DNA of 64,000 nucleotides from Dromaius novaehollandiae. Lineage: Eukaryota > Chordata > Aves > Casuariiformes > Dromaiidae. The position numbers were made by a program, and so were the translations under genes. Shown here one piece after another: positions 24,306-38,530 of the stretch. Position 1 is the stretch's first letter. Each line of letters opens with the position of its first letter. The stretch lies in contig NC_088100.1 of NCBI RefSeq assembly GCF_036370855.1, forward strand, positions 105,518,887 to 105,582,886, in the 5' to 3' direction. The notes under the pieces are model-generated. The model made no database searches. It saw only the letters and a list, made by a program, of their open reading frames with translations, and was not told the origin of the DNA.

Positions 24306-24819
24306 AAGTTGTGGACTCTTGCATCTGAACATCAAGACACGTATCATGAAACCAAACACTTGAAATAGCCCCTGATCTGAAAAAAATCTGGAGTTTTGGA
24401 GATAAGGGGGAAGGTCTTACTTCTTTTCTACAGCTTTGGAAGATAAAAGTCAGAATCTTAGATAGAGGCTGAAGTTAATCTTTTACTCATATGCCTGCCA
24501 AAAAATGATAATTCAGCATCAACAAAGTCAGATTCAACTTTTTTATGAAGCCTTATTACACATGTGAGAATGTCTTTTTCCAACATAAGAATTTTTGTGC
24601 TATACAGAGCATATTGCAACTACTGCAGATCGATTCTGATATCACAATGAGGTAATTCTTCATTTATTCCACCAGGCTTGTTAGAATGCTGGCAGACTTG
24701 TCACACTGGACTCCTGAGACTTACCAACCGGCCAGGCAGAATTACAGCCCCTCAGCTGCAATAAACAGAAGATATATTCAAATCTGTGAGCACTTCCCTA
24801 TTGACTTACTCTTTCGTTT

Positions 24820-24833
24820 CCCCCCCCTCCCCC
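24820..24833. repeat. C-rich tract
   Basis: C8-T-C5 in AT-rich surroundings. Low-complexity sequence only. Confidence 0.8.
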
Positions 24834-27800
24834 AAACTTTACCAAAATAGAAATTAGAACACTGCAGCCAAAACTGAGAGGTTCATGAGTTCATAAAAAG
24901 TGTGAGACTTTTGTCCTCTACATGATGGCAAATCACACTTTGTGCACGTTGCAGGACTTTTACAAGAGTTGCTATGTAAAGAGAAAATACTGATGATCAT
25001 TTAACACAGTAAGAATTCACTTAAATGAGCTGCCATAAGAAAAGAACTCTTAAAATAATTGATTTTTCCCCACATCAGATGAAAAATGCGTAACACTGTA
25101 CAATGAAGTCTGAGCAAAAGTCATTTTCTGTCTATTAAAAGAAACATAAAATACATTGGGCACTTAATTAAAAGTCTTAGAAGAACTAATTTTCACATCA
25201 TAAATTTACAAAACACACACAAGTTTAAGCAAAATACCTTAATTGTTGCTTTTTCCAAATCTATACTGCCTCCCAAGTATGTTGTAAGTGTAGAAAATTT
25301 GTACCCACCATAATTAGAAGAATATCACTGTGTCTAAAAAATAAAATTGTAACACTTGCTGCCTCAGTGTTTCTGCTAGCATGCTGATGCATTATATTTG
25401 CTGAATGTATGGAGTGATTTGAAAATGACAGCTATCTCATGACAGGCAATACCAGCAGACAGCCTTTGAAAAAAAAAAATCTATACTGACCTCACCTCCA
25501 TCCAACACCTATTGACAGTTGTCACTCAAACTGTGATATCACATAAACACTTTCCGATCTGCAGCTTAAGTTTCCATAGTAGGGCAAAATCCTGTTAACT
25601 TCTGACCCACCTCTCAGACATCCATTCTGTTGTATTCATGTTTGCAAACCAGTGACAGGTTTTTCAAGGCAGAACATGCATGGCTTGTGCAGCACCTGCG
25701 CTTCCTGGCCTCCAAGTTTCTTCTTAACCCCTAATCAGAAACTTGTTGCTAACAGAAGGCAAGCAAGTTTACATCTGAAAAGACTCAGAGCAATCTAGAG
25801 ACAGCAATAAAATATTTTTGCATGTATTCTCTGAAGGACACATGGAACCTTTTCCACAGAGTCTCTTGGATCTTCTGTTACAGGTGGACCAGTTTTCCCA
25901 ATTATCTGGAATCTATTAATTAAATACTGTGCATGGCTCCCAAATCTTTTGATTAAACAATGATGAACCATAAAACCAAGCTGTGGATATCACCAAGATT
26001 ATAAAGAAGCAGAGCACAATGAGGGAGCATAAGATTGCCCATGATTATGAAACTTAGGACCTACTTACAGAGGTAGCAAGGAACGAAGTGTTTTGAATAT
26101 TATGAAAAGAATGATTTACTCTGCAATAAAGAAAAAATGGCCAGATATCATAGTTGTTAATACGTTTTTGTAATGAAATGTTTTAGAAATATGGAGTGTA
26201 GATGTGCATTTATAGCCATATTTATCTGCCCCATGCAAAACATTTGTCCATTTAGAATAAACTAAAGAAAGATATACTTCAATTTATTTCAAACATTTAA
26301 AAGAAATAGGATCAGTTTCTCCCACTCACACCAGCACTTCAGTAACAACTGCTTAAAGCTCAGTATTTCAACAGATCTCCTGACACCATGGAGAGAGTTA
26401 TACTCAAGGGCTATAATGCCTTCATCTGGCCTTTCTTATATACCTTCTCAACCCCCACAGAGTACATCTTACTTTAACTATAAAAGATGGATCTCTTGGG
26501 CCACATAAAAAGTATACCTCCGGATGATGCATTTCTTTGCCCTTTGCTCCCTAGCCCAAACTATGGATATATTTCTTAGTTACATTTTGCATTCTGAGAC
26601 TAAATACAAAATACAGAAGAACAACAAGGAACTTCAGCTAGATTTCAGAAGTAAATAGAAACTTAGTTTCATAACTGAACTTCTGTAAAGCTTATAATTC
26701 ACAGGAACTGAAGAATATGATCTAGTCTTTGTAAAACTGCAGCAGATATGGATCTAGAATGAAAGGCTGTCCTATAAAATTAGAGTTTGGAGATATGGAT
26801 TTATTCTTAAGGATATATGCCTTCCTAGATGTCAGGTGCCATTTGTCACACCTTGGATTTTGCTGTCCATCAGGATATAGGTGAAAAACATTTAAACTGC
26901 TTCATAGCTCAAGGAATTTAGTCAAGAGACATTTTTACACAATAGAGAAAGAAGTCACTATCCATTAATAAAGAAAAACCCCTCATGGAGCCAGGCAAAT
27001 CTATATTAGTATGCAAACGTGCAATGGCAGGATGCACAACACCACATTTCTTGAAGAAGCTGTGTTGCACAGTATGCTGCATCATGGCTGAAAATATCAC
27101 ACATTTTGGCCTGCCTCGTTTAACGTAAGCATGCAGAAATAATTTGGGCTCCTGGTGATCACAACGAGGCTAAGGAAAGACATAAGCATACATGTGATTT
27201 CACAAGTTGCTGCTGATTTCTTAATTCATTGACTTCGCTTTACTTTCAGGCTTGAAATTGCATCAATTATGTAAAACAATCTCTTTCTAGGCTCTGGTCC
27301 CGAAACAGATACCGCAAGGCCAGACTGCTGTGTCCACACAGAGCCCTGTTGACTTCTCCTAGGCTCCAGGCAGCATGTCATCAGTTTGTTTACATGCTGT
27401 TGACTGCCAGATCAGAGCTCAAGTTCATTGACATTATGGAGAGGTGCCATTAAATAGAACACACAGAGGATTTTTTTTTCCTCTCCTCTTCCCCCCACCC
27501 TCCTTATGGCTTAGAAGGAGGGAGAACAGCTGCACTAGGAGATGTCATAACATCCACCGACCTGTTACTGAGATTCAAACCCGACCTAGGGCCACCGCCT
27601 GCTGTTGGCCCCAGATAGACAAATTTCTTTCTTCTCCTTCTGCTCTGTGGGCCTCCTGCAGCTAAAAGTGAGAAATTGGTGCCAGTGTGCTGCTGTTTTA
27701 TTGTGTGTATGCATGTGCACTGAGAGACCGAGATCATCTGAACTCATTTCATTTGTGAACTTTCGCATCCATCATATTAGGCTGGTTTGTACACCCCTAA

Positions 27801-30800
27801 ATTCAGCTGTTCTCAGATGCAAGCACTTGCGTGATTGGAAACACCAACCCACAAAAGCGCAGCAGCCCTTAAAGCTTAGCAAGAAAAATAAGCTGACGTT
27901 TATCTATTTTACAGATACTCTGGAGCTCTGTGCTGGTTGACTAGTACAACTTCACTGAAATGTTAATAACGCTGAGCCATTAAAAAGCTAAAACATATGG
28001 CTATAATGACATAACTGCAGCATACGCTGTCCATTGGCTCGATAGTAGTGTCTTAGGATTCTTTGGGGTGATGATTACTGCTACATGGCACCACCTGAAA
28101 ATGTGTCGAGAAAGCAGAGATAACTGAGATCGGCTAGTGCTGTTCGATGTAAAGAAGGGTCTGTTATTACCAGTGTGTGGATATATTGTCTCTGACATGG
28201 AATTGTATTTTTCTCACTCATTTTTTCAAGAGTCATGAACTACAGGCAGCAAAGTACTGCTGCTCAAAAGATCATTTCTGATCTCCTCTGTACATACAAC
28301 ACATTATATATAAAACATGACTTTTTCTGGCAGAGTCACCACATTCTGCTTGATTAATCACAAGAAAATAGAAGCCAATCCCAAAGAGACAGAGAATATA
28401 TTCTATTCTCTCTTCCCACCCAGTCTGATACTGTTAATTTAACTTTGTTAATTTAGTGATGATTACAGATGTAAATCTGACTGTCTATAAAATCAAAATT
28501 AGGAAGCAGAGAGTAATGGTTGGGTTGGTACTGACATCAAATGGTGCCTTTAACATCACATCTTATTTGTGATCTGAGAGGAGTACCTCCACTGGGAGAG
28601 GCATTCATGATCTTCTTTGAAGCTAGGATGAAGACTTTCAATATCAGGGAATTTATCTGCTAGAAGTAAATTAAGAGCTGATGTAGCTTCTTCCTCAGTC
28701 TTGCAGGAGTCAGGCATGAAATTAGCACTGGCCAGCTGCAATATGATTGCACAAGCCTCCTATGCTGCTTCATACAGAAGGGGCACACTTCATGGGTGTC
28801 AGAGTTCTTGGTTTGTCTAGTAGGATGAGAGCAAGGGGGTATGTGACTGATAGTCCCTAACTTGTCATTGTTAATAGGTAACAGGGAGACGAAAGAGCAA
28901 TTTAAGTTGGAGGACAGTGTTGACCCATTAAGAAATGGGTGTTGTGGCCAAAAATAATTTAGTTTGGTAATTGAAACTAAACCTCTGAGCATCAGAGATC
29001 TAAGAATCCTAAGCTGTCTTCCAGCAGCAGGGCAAGTGGCCCTTTTTGCTTTCCACCTCAGAGTGAGGTTTTATTATATTTTTAAACAGGGCAACATGAA
29101 GTAAGTGCCTGCAAGAGCACAGGCTTTGCTTCGATAGCCAAGAGGTTCCTTCTAGTCCTATATCCTGAAGAATAAGGGTAGAAGAAGGAAGAGCGTGAAA
29201 TAGTGCGCAGGTATGACTTACCACAAGGAAACATGATTCTTGTTAAATGGCTTGACAAGAATATTGTGGTTTGGGGGACAGAAGGGCAGTAAGGGGAAGG
29301 GTTGTTGAGGGTCACATTGCTTTGCAGTCCAGGGCATGTGGTGGCCTCAAGCTTTATGAACACTTACTACCACAGGGTCTATTATCTGCCAGGCACCACT
29401 GAAGCCTGAATTATTGTATTTCAATAAAAATTGCAGCTTTGGTACTTAACCCAATAACTAGTGTGTTGCATTTCCATCGCACATTGAACTGGCATCAGCA
29501 ATGAAATGGAAAGCAAAAAAGCTACCCCCAATCGTCCCCTGCTACCCGCCCCGCACCCTCAATAGACACGTATGGCAACTCATGGGCTCAGACATGCCTA
29601 GGGACAGACCAATTTTGATTGGCAACAAACATTGCCTAAGAACACACTGCCACAAGCCACAGAAATTTCTGTACTAGAAGCAAGTTATAAAAAGCACTCT
29701 AATTGTAGTTACAGTGGTGACATAATATTGGGGTGTGTGTGGGGCAGGTTAATCCAACCCTGGAGATTTGGAAATCAAAGTTTCTTTAGAAACTAAAAAA
29801 TACATCCTAAGAAACTAGAAAGGAAGAGAAAAAATGCTGCTTAGAAATGCCTCTATGGAGGTACGCTCATTACTCATTTATAGGTGAAGTGAAAAATATC
29901 AAGATAAATGATGCTATTTACTGGCATGATGCACCTAACATCAAAACAGATGTGTATTTTTAATGTTGGGTGCATTAAACATATTATCCAACTTTCAAAG
30001 TACAATAAGTGATTTATGTTAGAGGCAGAAAACACCAAAGCAGCAACTAAAAACATAGAAAAATAAGAGCAGATCTGTGCAGCTAACAAAATCAATAAGA
30101 TAGCTCAGAATTAATGAGAAAGCTAGAAGTTAAAGCTTAAATAAACTCTTGATTTTGAATATCTTATGCAAAATCTGATTTCCAAGAAGTCAGTTTTTGT
30201 TTGCAATTGTTAGCAACGCCTTCCAGGATTTCATCTGTGGTGGTGCTACTCAGAGATATAAACATCTTTGCCATTTTTTGCAATAAAAAAATATTTACAG
30301 TGTTTGTCAGAGGGTCCAGCACAACATTATACTTCCAGAATGACGCCCTAGCCAAAACCTCTGGAACCGAGTCAACACTTTTCTAGCCTTAGATTTTCCA
30401 CATTAAAAAACAGAACGGCCCCCCCAGCATCTACCAAAGGGGACTCATGTTTCTCCCACAGATGGTGGTGGGAAAGAGGGAGGAAGACAACCAGGCTTTT
30501 TGAAAAGGCTTTTCCAAATTTGTCTGCAAGACAAAGAGAAACACAAAAATCTCCAGCCATTCTGGTTACCTTAATAACCTTGCCAAAACACAGGCTCGCC
30601 ACAGCTCAGTTAAGAAAGCCCATGCACAAGGGTTGCCTTTAGTGTGCTAGTTCACTCCGAAGCAACTGCCAGCCACTTACCTGCCTTGCCATGGAGTAAC
30701 TCCATCTTAGTTGTCTCAGTCTGACCAAAAAGGCTTTCCTTGCTCGTTAAACAGCAGAGACTCACATTAAATGGCCAGCACCTGATCAGGATAAAGAAAA

Positions 30801-33800
30801 GCAGATTTGGAGATGCAGGTATGAACGCTTCAGCCGGTGTAAAGAACCTCCAGCAATTTCATCGGCGCAACATCAATTTACCATCATCTGACAGCCAGAT
30901 GTTTCGTTAGTACCCTTTGTACTAAAAATACAAGTGACCAGGGCCTCCTTTTAATGTATGGGCAGAGAGTAATCTTAAGGATGAACGTCCTGCCCCTGTG
31001 AGGCCTAGGCTGAGGGCATGGCTGCGTCTCTGCTACGCTTGCTGCAGAGCTATGGCTGCAGGGTGGGAGGTCTCTGCACCTGTTTGTGAGGCTGGGTAGG
31101 GAACAGAATTAGCCCGGCAAGGGTTTACCCAGCATCTGTACACTCTGCTAAGGGCATTGAGATCAAAAAAGAGGTTTTAAGGCAAACTAAGGGACTCTGG
31201 TATACCGTGGGGATTTAGAAAAAGCCCAAAGTGATCTGTAGTAATAGCAGTGTGATCCTCAACAGGCGAAAGTTGTCCTGAGTTTACAAACTCCATGCTC
31301 AGTGATATTATTAGTCTGGGTTTGTTTTTAACTGTGAACTGCCAATATTTAGAAAATATTTCCAAGAACAATTTGCTTCATTAGGCATGGATCTGAGGCC
31401 TCCTGTGAGAACATATCATCACCTCAGAGACAGGGAGAGGGAAAACTGGGTGAAAGCATAAGAACGCTTACCAGCTGGACCACCAAAAAGGCAGCAGGTG
31501 GTTAGGAAACAGCTTGCTGAAGGTGCAGCTGCTTGGCTCTGCCAAATGCAAAGAGCTGGTCCCAGAAAGGCATGCTGGAAAAAAGTTCCTACAGGGGAGC
31601 AATGCTCTGTGAGGGAGAGCTTATAAGCGCTGATCAGTCATGAGAAGCTGTTAGGTTCTTCCCAGAGTGACTCAGAGGCTGTACTTGCAGTAACCCCAGA
31701 GGGCACTTCATGTCAGAGACATGTGTGCTCTGAGAAATGGCTCCTCTTCTTGCCTCAGGTGTGGAGGGAGTAAATAAATTACTTCAGCCCTATTCGATGC
31801 AATATACTTTCTACTAAGCTTCCAATCGCTTGCCTCTGGTGGCAGGTAACATATGAGCTAGCTCCCCTCACACTCTTGTTTTGCCTCATTTGCAAGAAAG
31901 ACTTTCCTGCAAATGGACATGTGGTTTGAGTAGCAGTGCCCAATGCTAGAAGAAACTTTCCCTTATACATCTAATGGAGGTCTGGGAGCAGCTCTTAGAA
32001 AGTTGCAGCCCCTATGTATTACATTACTGCACAGATTGGTCCCAGAGACTGCAGAACATATGAGAATTCAGATGGACTCAAGATGTGAATGACCTCTCTC
32101 TTGGCCCTGCCTCAGTTGCTGATACTCACAGGTATTTGTTTCCCACCACTCCTTAGCAGCAGAAATTCCTTCATCTCCCTACGGTACATCCAGTGCTAAA
32201 GACATGACAAGGAACAGAAGTGAGCACACAAATCTTCTCCATCCCATAGAATAGGAAATAAATTAAGCTTTATTTGTTCTTCTGGAAATTATGGAAGCAG
32301 CTGTGAACCAGTGCCCTTTTGAATTGTAAACACCTGGATGGCAATCAGATATAGTAGTGTTGGAGACCATGTAAAAACTTTGATAGTTACACAGGATCTA
32401 GGAGGCCTGAGATAAACTTCTAGGAGATAATATTATCTAGGAACACCAAAGTGTTATTTACAATGTGGCTGCTAAGTTTCAGTTAAGTAGATCTAGAAGA
32501 ACATATTCTGTTTCTACGGCCAGCTTTAAAAAGTTGCTATTCACTCTGCTGGGTCCAGCAGGAAAGATATGTTTTTAAAATGTGTTAACATCCAGTTTAA
32601 CCATTTCTATTCAAATATGTATAAAAATACTATCTTGTCATGTTTTAAACTTATTCTTTTCTCTTCAAGATTAGGCTGGCAGTTAAGCTGCCCATAGGCA
32701 GAGGCATTTTTAAGTGGCGGTATTCTGAAATTCTCTCAACACAAAAATATACTTAAAATTAGGCTGACAGCATTCAGAAACCATCATGAGATGCAACTTG
32801 TTGACCAGGCCTTTGAAAACCTATATATTATACCTTAATATTTGGGACAGACCTATTAGAGCAGGTGATCCTGGAGTATTTACTTTCCACATAGGAATTT
32901 TTGTTTGAGTGTTCAGCCAAATCCTTTACGCCTCCCAGAATAGCAAGCCAGGTCATGTAGAAATCCCTAATGGATCAGCTAGGTGTAACATGTGGCTTAC
33001 AAAATTTTGCATAAAACTGGCTTTTAATTCTTCTGTGTGTTGAGAGGTTTCATTCTGCAATTTTACAAGTGAAATCAGTACAATTTCTAGCTATGCAGAC
33101 ATATATTGACAAATTGGATTAATTACCCCAACCTGCCCTATAATGTTCATGAACAAGTTTTCCTAGTTTCAAGTCTAGCCTCCTATTTCAGCCTCAGTCC
33201 TCTAACTGTTTCTTTAGACACTTGAAAGTCAAGATGCATGATATATATCAGTGAAGAGAATGAAACTACATATTCATGTGCATAAATGTAGTAAGAATCA
33301 CAAAGTATTTACTAGAAAACATAAAATGGAGAAGACAAATCAGTGTTACTCTGAAAATTTTAATTCTTTAAATTTCTTACTGCATTCAAAGTGGTTTTGA
33401 CTCTTGCAAACCTTTGCTATATGTATTCAGAATATTTATTTCTATTAAAGTCTTTCTGTTTATGTTACATAAAGAATGCCTCTGATTAGCAATATTTCAT
33501 TAGCCTTAGCTGGGTGTGCAAGTTCATACCTCAGGAGGAATATGGGTGAAACATCTTTGCAGCTGCTACTGGTTCACACGGGAGTAAGGCAGTTTGCTAT
33601 GAGGACAGTGGTACATCTGCTTCCCTTTTAATGCCAATGAACCAGATTCTCGCCACAGTTCCAGCTTCCTTGTGCTGCTCACACATTGCAAAGGGACGTT
33701 AATGAGTCCACAGGTATCTCATAAAGAGTTAATGTTTTGGAGGGAGGAAAAAAAAATTCAGCACTCACATAAGCATACTAGACTTGCATACTGTTCATAC

Positions 33801-35604
33801 GGCTCCTTCTCTCATTCATACCGCGTGATGAAGGGTAAATTTTGGGAATAGTGGTGCACTGCTACAACGATCCACTACGGGCCTATTCCAAAATCACAGT
33901 TTAGCACAACTTGGTAACTGCTGTTACCCAGATAAGGGATGAAAATGCCTTTAAAATGGCTCCTCAGATCATACCGAACAGAGCCCTTGCACAGGAAAGA
34001 ATTTTAAATGCAAAGCTTTGAAAAGGAAAAAGACAAAAACTTTGGTCTTGACTATTTGCTATGGCCTGAGCTCACAGCTCAGGGCAGAAAGATGGGCCTC
34101 TGATATCTGCAAAGCCTGGGGTGGCTGCATGCCAAGCAAGACCTTTGCAGTCCAAGCATAAGGACAGCTCTAAATAACACTGGCTACCAACCGCCCGGAG
34201 GGCAAGAGTGCAAGAGCTAAGAATGAAGTGGAGCAAGTGGTACCACAGCCAGACATCCTATTTTGGCAGCAAAACAAGGTGATGATTTTGAGAATGCCAT
34301 GTACCCCAAGGTGTCTCTTGAACTAATGTAATCCTCTTGTTTCCTGCTGCACCAGTTTTAAGGCTGTTTTGGTCTACCGGGGCAGTATAAAGCTGCTGCA
34401 GCTCTGCAGAGGAAAATCTGGGCTATTCTGCTTAGAGCAAAGCTGGCTGTCCGATTCGTTGTAGAATGGAACGTGAATTGCAGTAGCCCTCAGAAAGTGC
34501 AGTATACACAAATAATCTTTTCGCTTGCAATTCTCTCCTGGCCTGGCTGCTAAGGCAATTTTTAATGAGGATTTGGCTCTGAGTGCATGTTTCCATGAAA
34601 GGCCTACAATTTTCTTTTCCAGCCCCCACAATAATACCTATGTGCACACAAATAATAAAATATATTTTACAAATATGCAGTTTCACATGCCAGTTCTGTA
34701 GCTTTCCAATCCTTTGAAGAATTCCAGAAGACTGGTATTAGAAAGCAAGCAGGAGTGGGAACTACGATGCTGAGAGCCAGAGTGAGGAATATAGAAGAAG
34801 CAAGTATATTCCTCTGCTTTGTCAGATCAGATCTTTACTGTGGCACTGAAGAGAGAGCTGTAAACTGACAGAAAGTGCTTATTACCCAGGCAGCAAGAAG
34901 ACAACAGTGAAAGGATCAAGGCCCCTTAAAGCAGGATACAGCTGTCCCCAAAGCCCTTAATCCTAGCCAATGGGCTTTGGCAAGGAACAGTTCACATGGA
35001 ATAGCTGTGTTTCACTATGGACAATTGCCTAAATCCCAGCTTAAAGTCGTTAAGTGCTGCACTCTCAGTCACACGATGACACCTCAATCGAATAAGTCTA
35101 TGAGAGAGGCACACAAAAATAGCTAAAAATTAGGTTTTACCTGTTTTCTAGAAGACTTTTTCTTACGAAAATAAATATACGGGAAAACGGACGAACATCA
35201 CATTTTTGCTTCCTTATGATTTGAACAAGGTATTGGGAGATGGTGAGGGAAAAAAGAGACATGCTGGAATGAGGAAGAGAAGGAAAGAGCAAAATGTAGA
35301 TCTTTCACCCTAAAACTAAGATATCCAATGGTAGGAAAGAGGGATAGCAAGAGATCACGTACCATTTCAATAAATAATTACCATTCACTATCTTCTCAAA
35401 AGTTAGCATTATCCTTGTGAATAAATAAGTAACAACAAATAATTAAGGTAATGCTACAAGGTTTCTCTCTACTTACAAGAACACTAAAATAATAGAACAT
35501 ATCCATGCAGGAAAATACAATCTCAAAAAATGAGTGTTTTTCTTTGGGAGATGCAAAACATGAATAAAGAGCATCAGGAAGGGGAAGTGTGCACATCAAC
35601 AGAA

Positions 35605-35642
35605 CGGACCATCAAAGTGATAAAGTTACTTTGAAGGGTCCG
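35605..35642. repeat. Short perfect-ended hairpin
   Basis: 'cggacc..tcaaagt' (35605-35619) pairs with 'actttga..ggtccg' (35628-35642) with one small bulge on each side and a loop of about eight bases. The stem is too short for a microRNA precursor. It may be a relic of a palindromic element. Confidence 0.5.
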
Positions 35643-37663
35643 ACAAGCAACTGACCCTGTGCTGATCAGTGACTTATTGGTGCAAAGTCTTTATGACCAG
35701 AAAGCCCTTTGACATAATGTTCTACTGGGCAGTGACAGTGACATCAAGTGGATACATTAGTGAATTAAACAACTGAGTTACTCATGTAGAGGATATACTG
35801 TATTTTAATAATGAGACATCTGAAAAGTGCGTATGTATAAGAAAGAAAGAAAGGACACCTACCCTTTGAGAGACTTTTTGTATTCATATGTAGAGAATCA
35901 CCTTCCTGCCTCTTTATATGGATAGTGGCTCCCATTTTATTTATTTGAACAGGGAAATAGGGAAGTTTTCCAAAGAAGCTGAGAAAAGAATATAACGAGT
36001 TAGAAGTTTCAGCCTTCCAGATACAAATAGCAACAGTTCATGAATGCAGAATTAGTTTGGGAAAACTCAGATGCATAAAATAAGGTTGCCTCAGGCTGTT
36101 TTAACTTCTTCACAACAATGCTGTGGTAACTACTTAGTTATTCAGTAATGCCAAGCAACAGCTGATGACTTTATTATCCATAAGGTATGCATGCATGCAC
36201 CCCAAATGAGTCCACTGCAGAGGTATTCGCATCATTAAACTTAAAGTAAGAGACTAAAGCATTTTGAAAAATACTTTGGAACTCTTTAGTGAGAAGACTT
36301 TTTTCCTCCCTATGCAAGTAAAAATATTCAAATGTGAAATCTCCTTTTAGTTTTGGCATAGCTTTATTCTAAGAAGAAAAACCTGCCATCTTCACCATGA
36401 AAATGGTGGCAGGGTCTTTTTAATCATCATCTGCCAACACCTCTGTTTCAACAGTATACTTGCATTTGATAAATACTCCCATTTGAACATAACTGATTGC
36501 CACTAACTGGGGCTTTTCTTCATTAGGACTTTGTATTAGAGTGTTCGTACTGTTTACTCAGCACTATTGTAGTTGCACCTTGCAAGTAAAATCAACAACG
36601 ATACTAAAGCGTGTAGTGGATTTCATAAAATGCTCATGCTCTCTTTTGGGAGTTAAAAACAAGCTCACATTTTTGTCTATTCTTCATCACTGTAACCCTT
36701 CTCACCAGGAGGAAAAATTAGGTGTTTTAAGCCTAGATTAGCTGATGACAGAAATTTTGATGACATGACCCAAAAGAAGGTAGTCCAGATATTTGTAAAA
36801 CTTCTTTTGGACCGTCTCCAGTGCCTACAGCTTACCACCGGGCAGACGGTGCACGAAAATCACTTTGAGCTAAGTGGATGGAAGCATCCACAGAAATGCC
36901 AAGTGCTGCTTCAGAAGAAGCTTTCCTCAGCGACGTTGCCCACATGAGAGAGGAAGCAGAAAAGAGCTGCATTACTGGTACCAGCATGGAATAAACATCT
37001 CTGGGGGCTTTGCTTTGACTCAGTTTTACAGGGGAGCCAGAATTATGTCCGCTGTCTCCATCTAACCGATACATCCTACAGCAGTAGCTAGGAGGTTAGA
37101 TCTTTTGCCTGGGCTAAGCACGTTTAGCACTTTCCCCTTATGTTGAATCTTGTCTTCCCAATCAGCTCACAGCTGCAAAGCAAGCTCCCCTCAGAGACTC
37201 AACTGTGAAGACATTTTCTCCACTATTCAGGGTGCTCTGCGTGACCAGGGTGGTTCCTGAGTTTTCTTCCCTTTTGGATGAGAGCACAGAGGGGGGAAGG
37301 TGTGTAAATCAAAGGTCAGCTCTTACCTCTTGTTCTGTTCGCGACCACGATGGCTCCCTCTCTCATCTTTCATCCGTTGAAATAGCCTTCCCTCAGACTT
37401 TACATTTGCTGTAAAAGAATAAGTGTCATTCTGTGCCCATCTCTATGTGTGTAACCCCTCTCTGCTCAGACATCTGGATTGCTCATTCAAATTGCAGATG
37501 TGTCTAGCCTTTGCTGAAACGAAGTGACTATGCTGACAGTCAATAGTAGCTAAACGTAGTAATATCTTGACTCCCACTCTGTACTTCAGCTTCCAGGACC
37601 AACTATCTTCAGTTCTCCAGTAAATTCAGAGAGGAAATTAAAAATATTTTTTTAGTAAGCACC

Positions 37664-37689
37664 TTTATAACATTGCTTTATAACATTGC
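37664..37689. repeat. Perfect 13-base tandem duplication
   Basis: 'tttataacattgc' occurs twice head to tail with no mismatch. A small, probably recent slippage duplication. Confidence 0.9.
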
Positions 37690-38500
37690 CAATAAAACTT
37701 TGCTATAGATGCCTAAGTGAAACCGAGAGTTACTTTTCTTCATCACTTAGGAATAAAATTTAGAGAATCTCACAGTATCTCTCATCTTGCTATTGACCAG
37801 TATCTTGTAAAGGAATTATTTTTGAAACAGGATCAGGAAAAATTGAATGCAAATATGGCTGTAAGTAAATGCAAGATTGCTTGCCTCCTGAACTGTTTAG
37901 GTTTCGGGAGGGGTGGGGGAAGGCGAAGAAAGATAAGAAATCCCTACTTTCTATTGTAGATTTGTGCATCACTTGTTTAGTTTTGAATGGTTTCCTTAAA
38001 AAAAATCTCTAACTTTCACCATTCAAATCTGAATAAACAAGTGCTTTCCCTACAAAACCATTATAATGTGCTTGGGTAAGGAAAATATTCAAAAACCCAA
38101 GACATTTGTGTAGCTTCAGCATAAATGAAGAATAATTAGTATGTGGGTAAATACTAATTCCAAAGAGTGTGCTAATGCAATGTAAACTTGCGTGAGATCT
38201 GCATTTTGAAGTACAGATTTCATGTCAATGTCAAAGCTAGAATAATGCCTAACAATTAGAGTTTGTGATGCTGTCGCTAGGAGGAAAGGATTTCATTGCA
38301 TGACTACAGGGATTGTCTTATGAGGCCATTTGGATGCAAGATTGTGATGGCAAAACTATTCCACTGTATGTCTAGACCCTATGACTATTGCATTACAATG
38401 CCGCTAGAATGTTGGGGCATAAAGATTTTACTACAATCTTTCTGCAGCTAACATGTCCAGATAGGATGATCTTAGTGCAACTCATCTTTCCATTAAAATT

Positions 38501-38530
38501 AAAAAAAAAAAAAGGAAAAAGAAAAAGAAT
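38501..38530. repeat. A-rich simple repeat
   Basis: A13 followed by GGAAAAAGAAAAAG. No recognisable retroposon body to the left. Confidence 0.8.

Larger units (their letters stand above)
23487..35604. other. Long AT-rich non-coding stretch, no gene seen
   Basis: Twelve kilobases without a recognisable gene or repeat family. It holds the T35A7 tract at 24263-24304 and a C-rich tract at 24820-24833. A protein-like minus-strand frame of 66 codons lies at 28556-28756. Slightly GC-richer patches occur at about 23560-23700, 27290-27420 and 30960-31130, none with a CpG island or convincing open frame. Confidence 0.6.

Noticed and set aside
24112..24324. Minus-strand frame with a long lysine run
   Set aside because: It is simply the T35 tract read on the other strand.
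30164..30602. Two adjacent minus-strand frames with protein-like wording
   Set aside because: No splice sites, no family resemblance, and the antisense strand is equally open. Judged chance.
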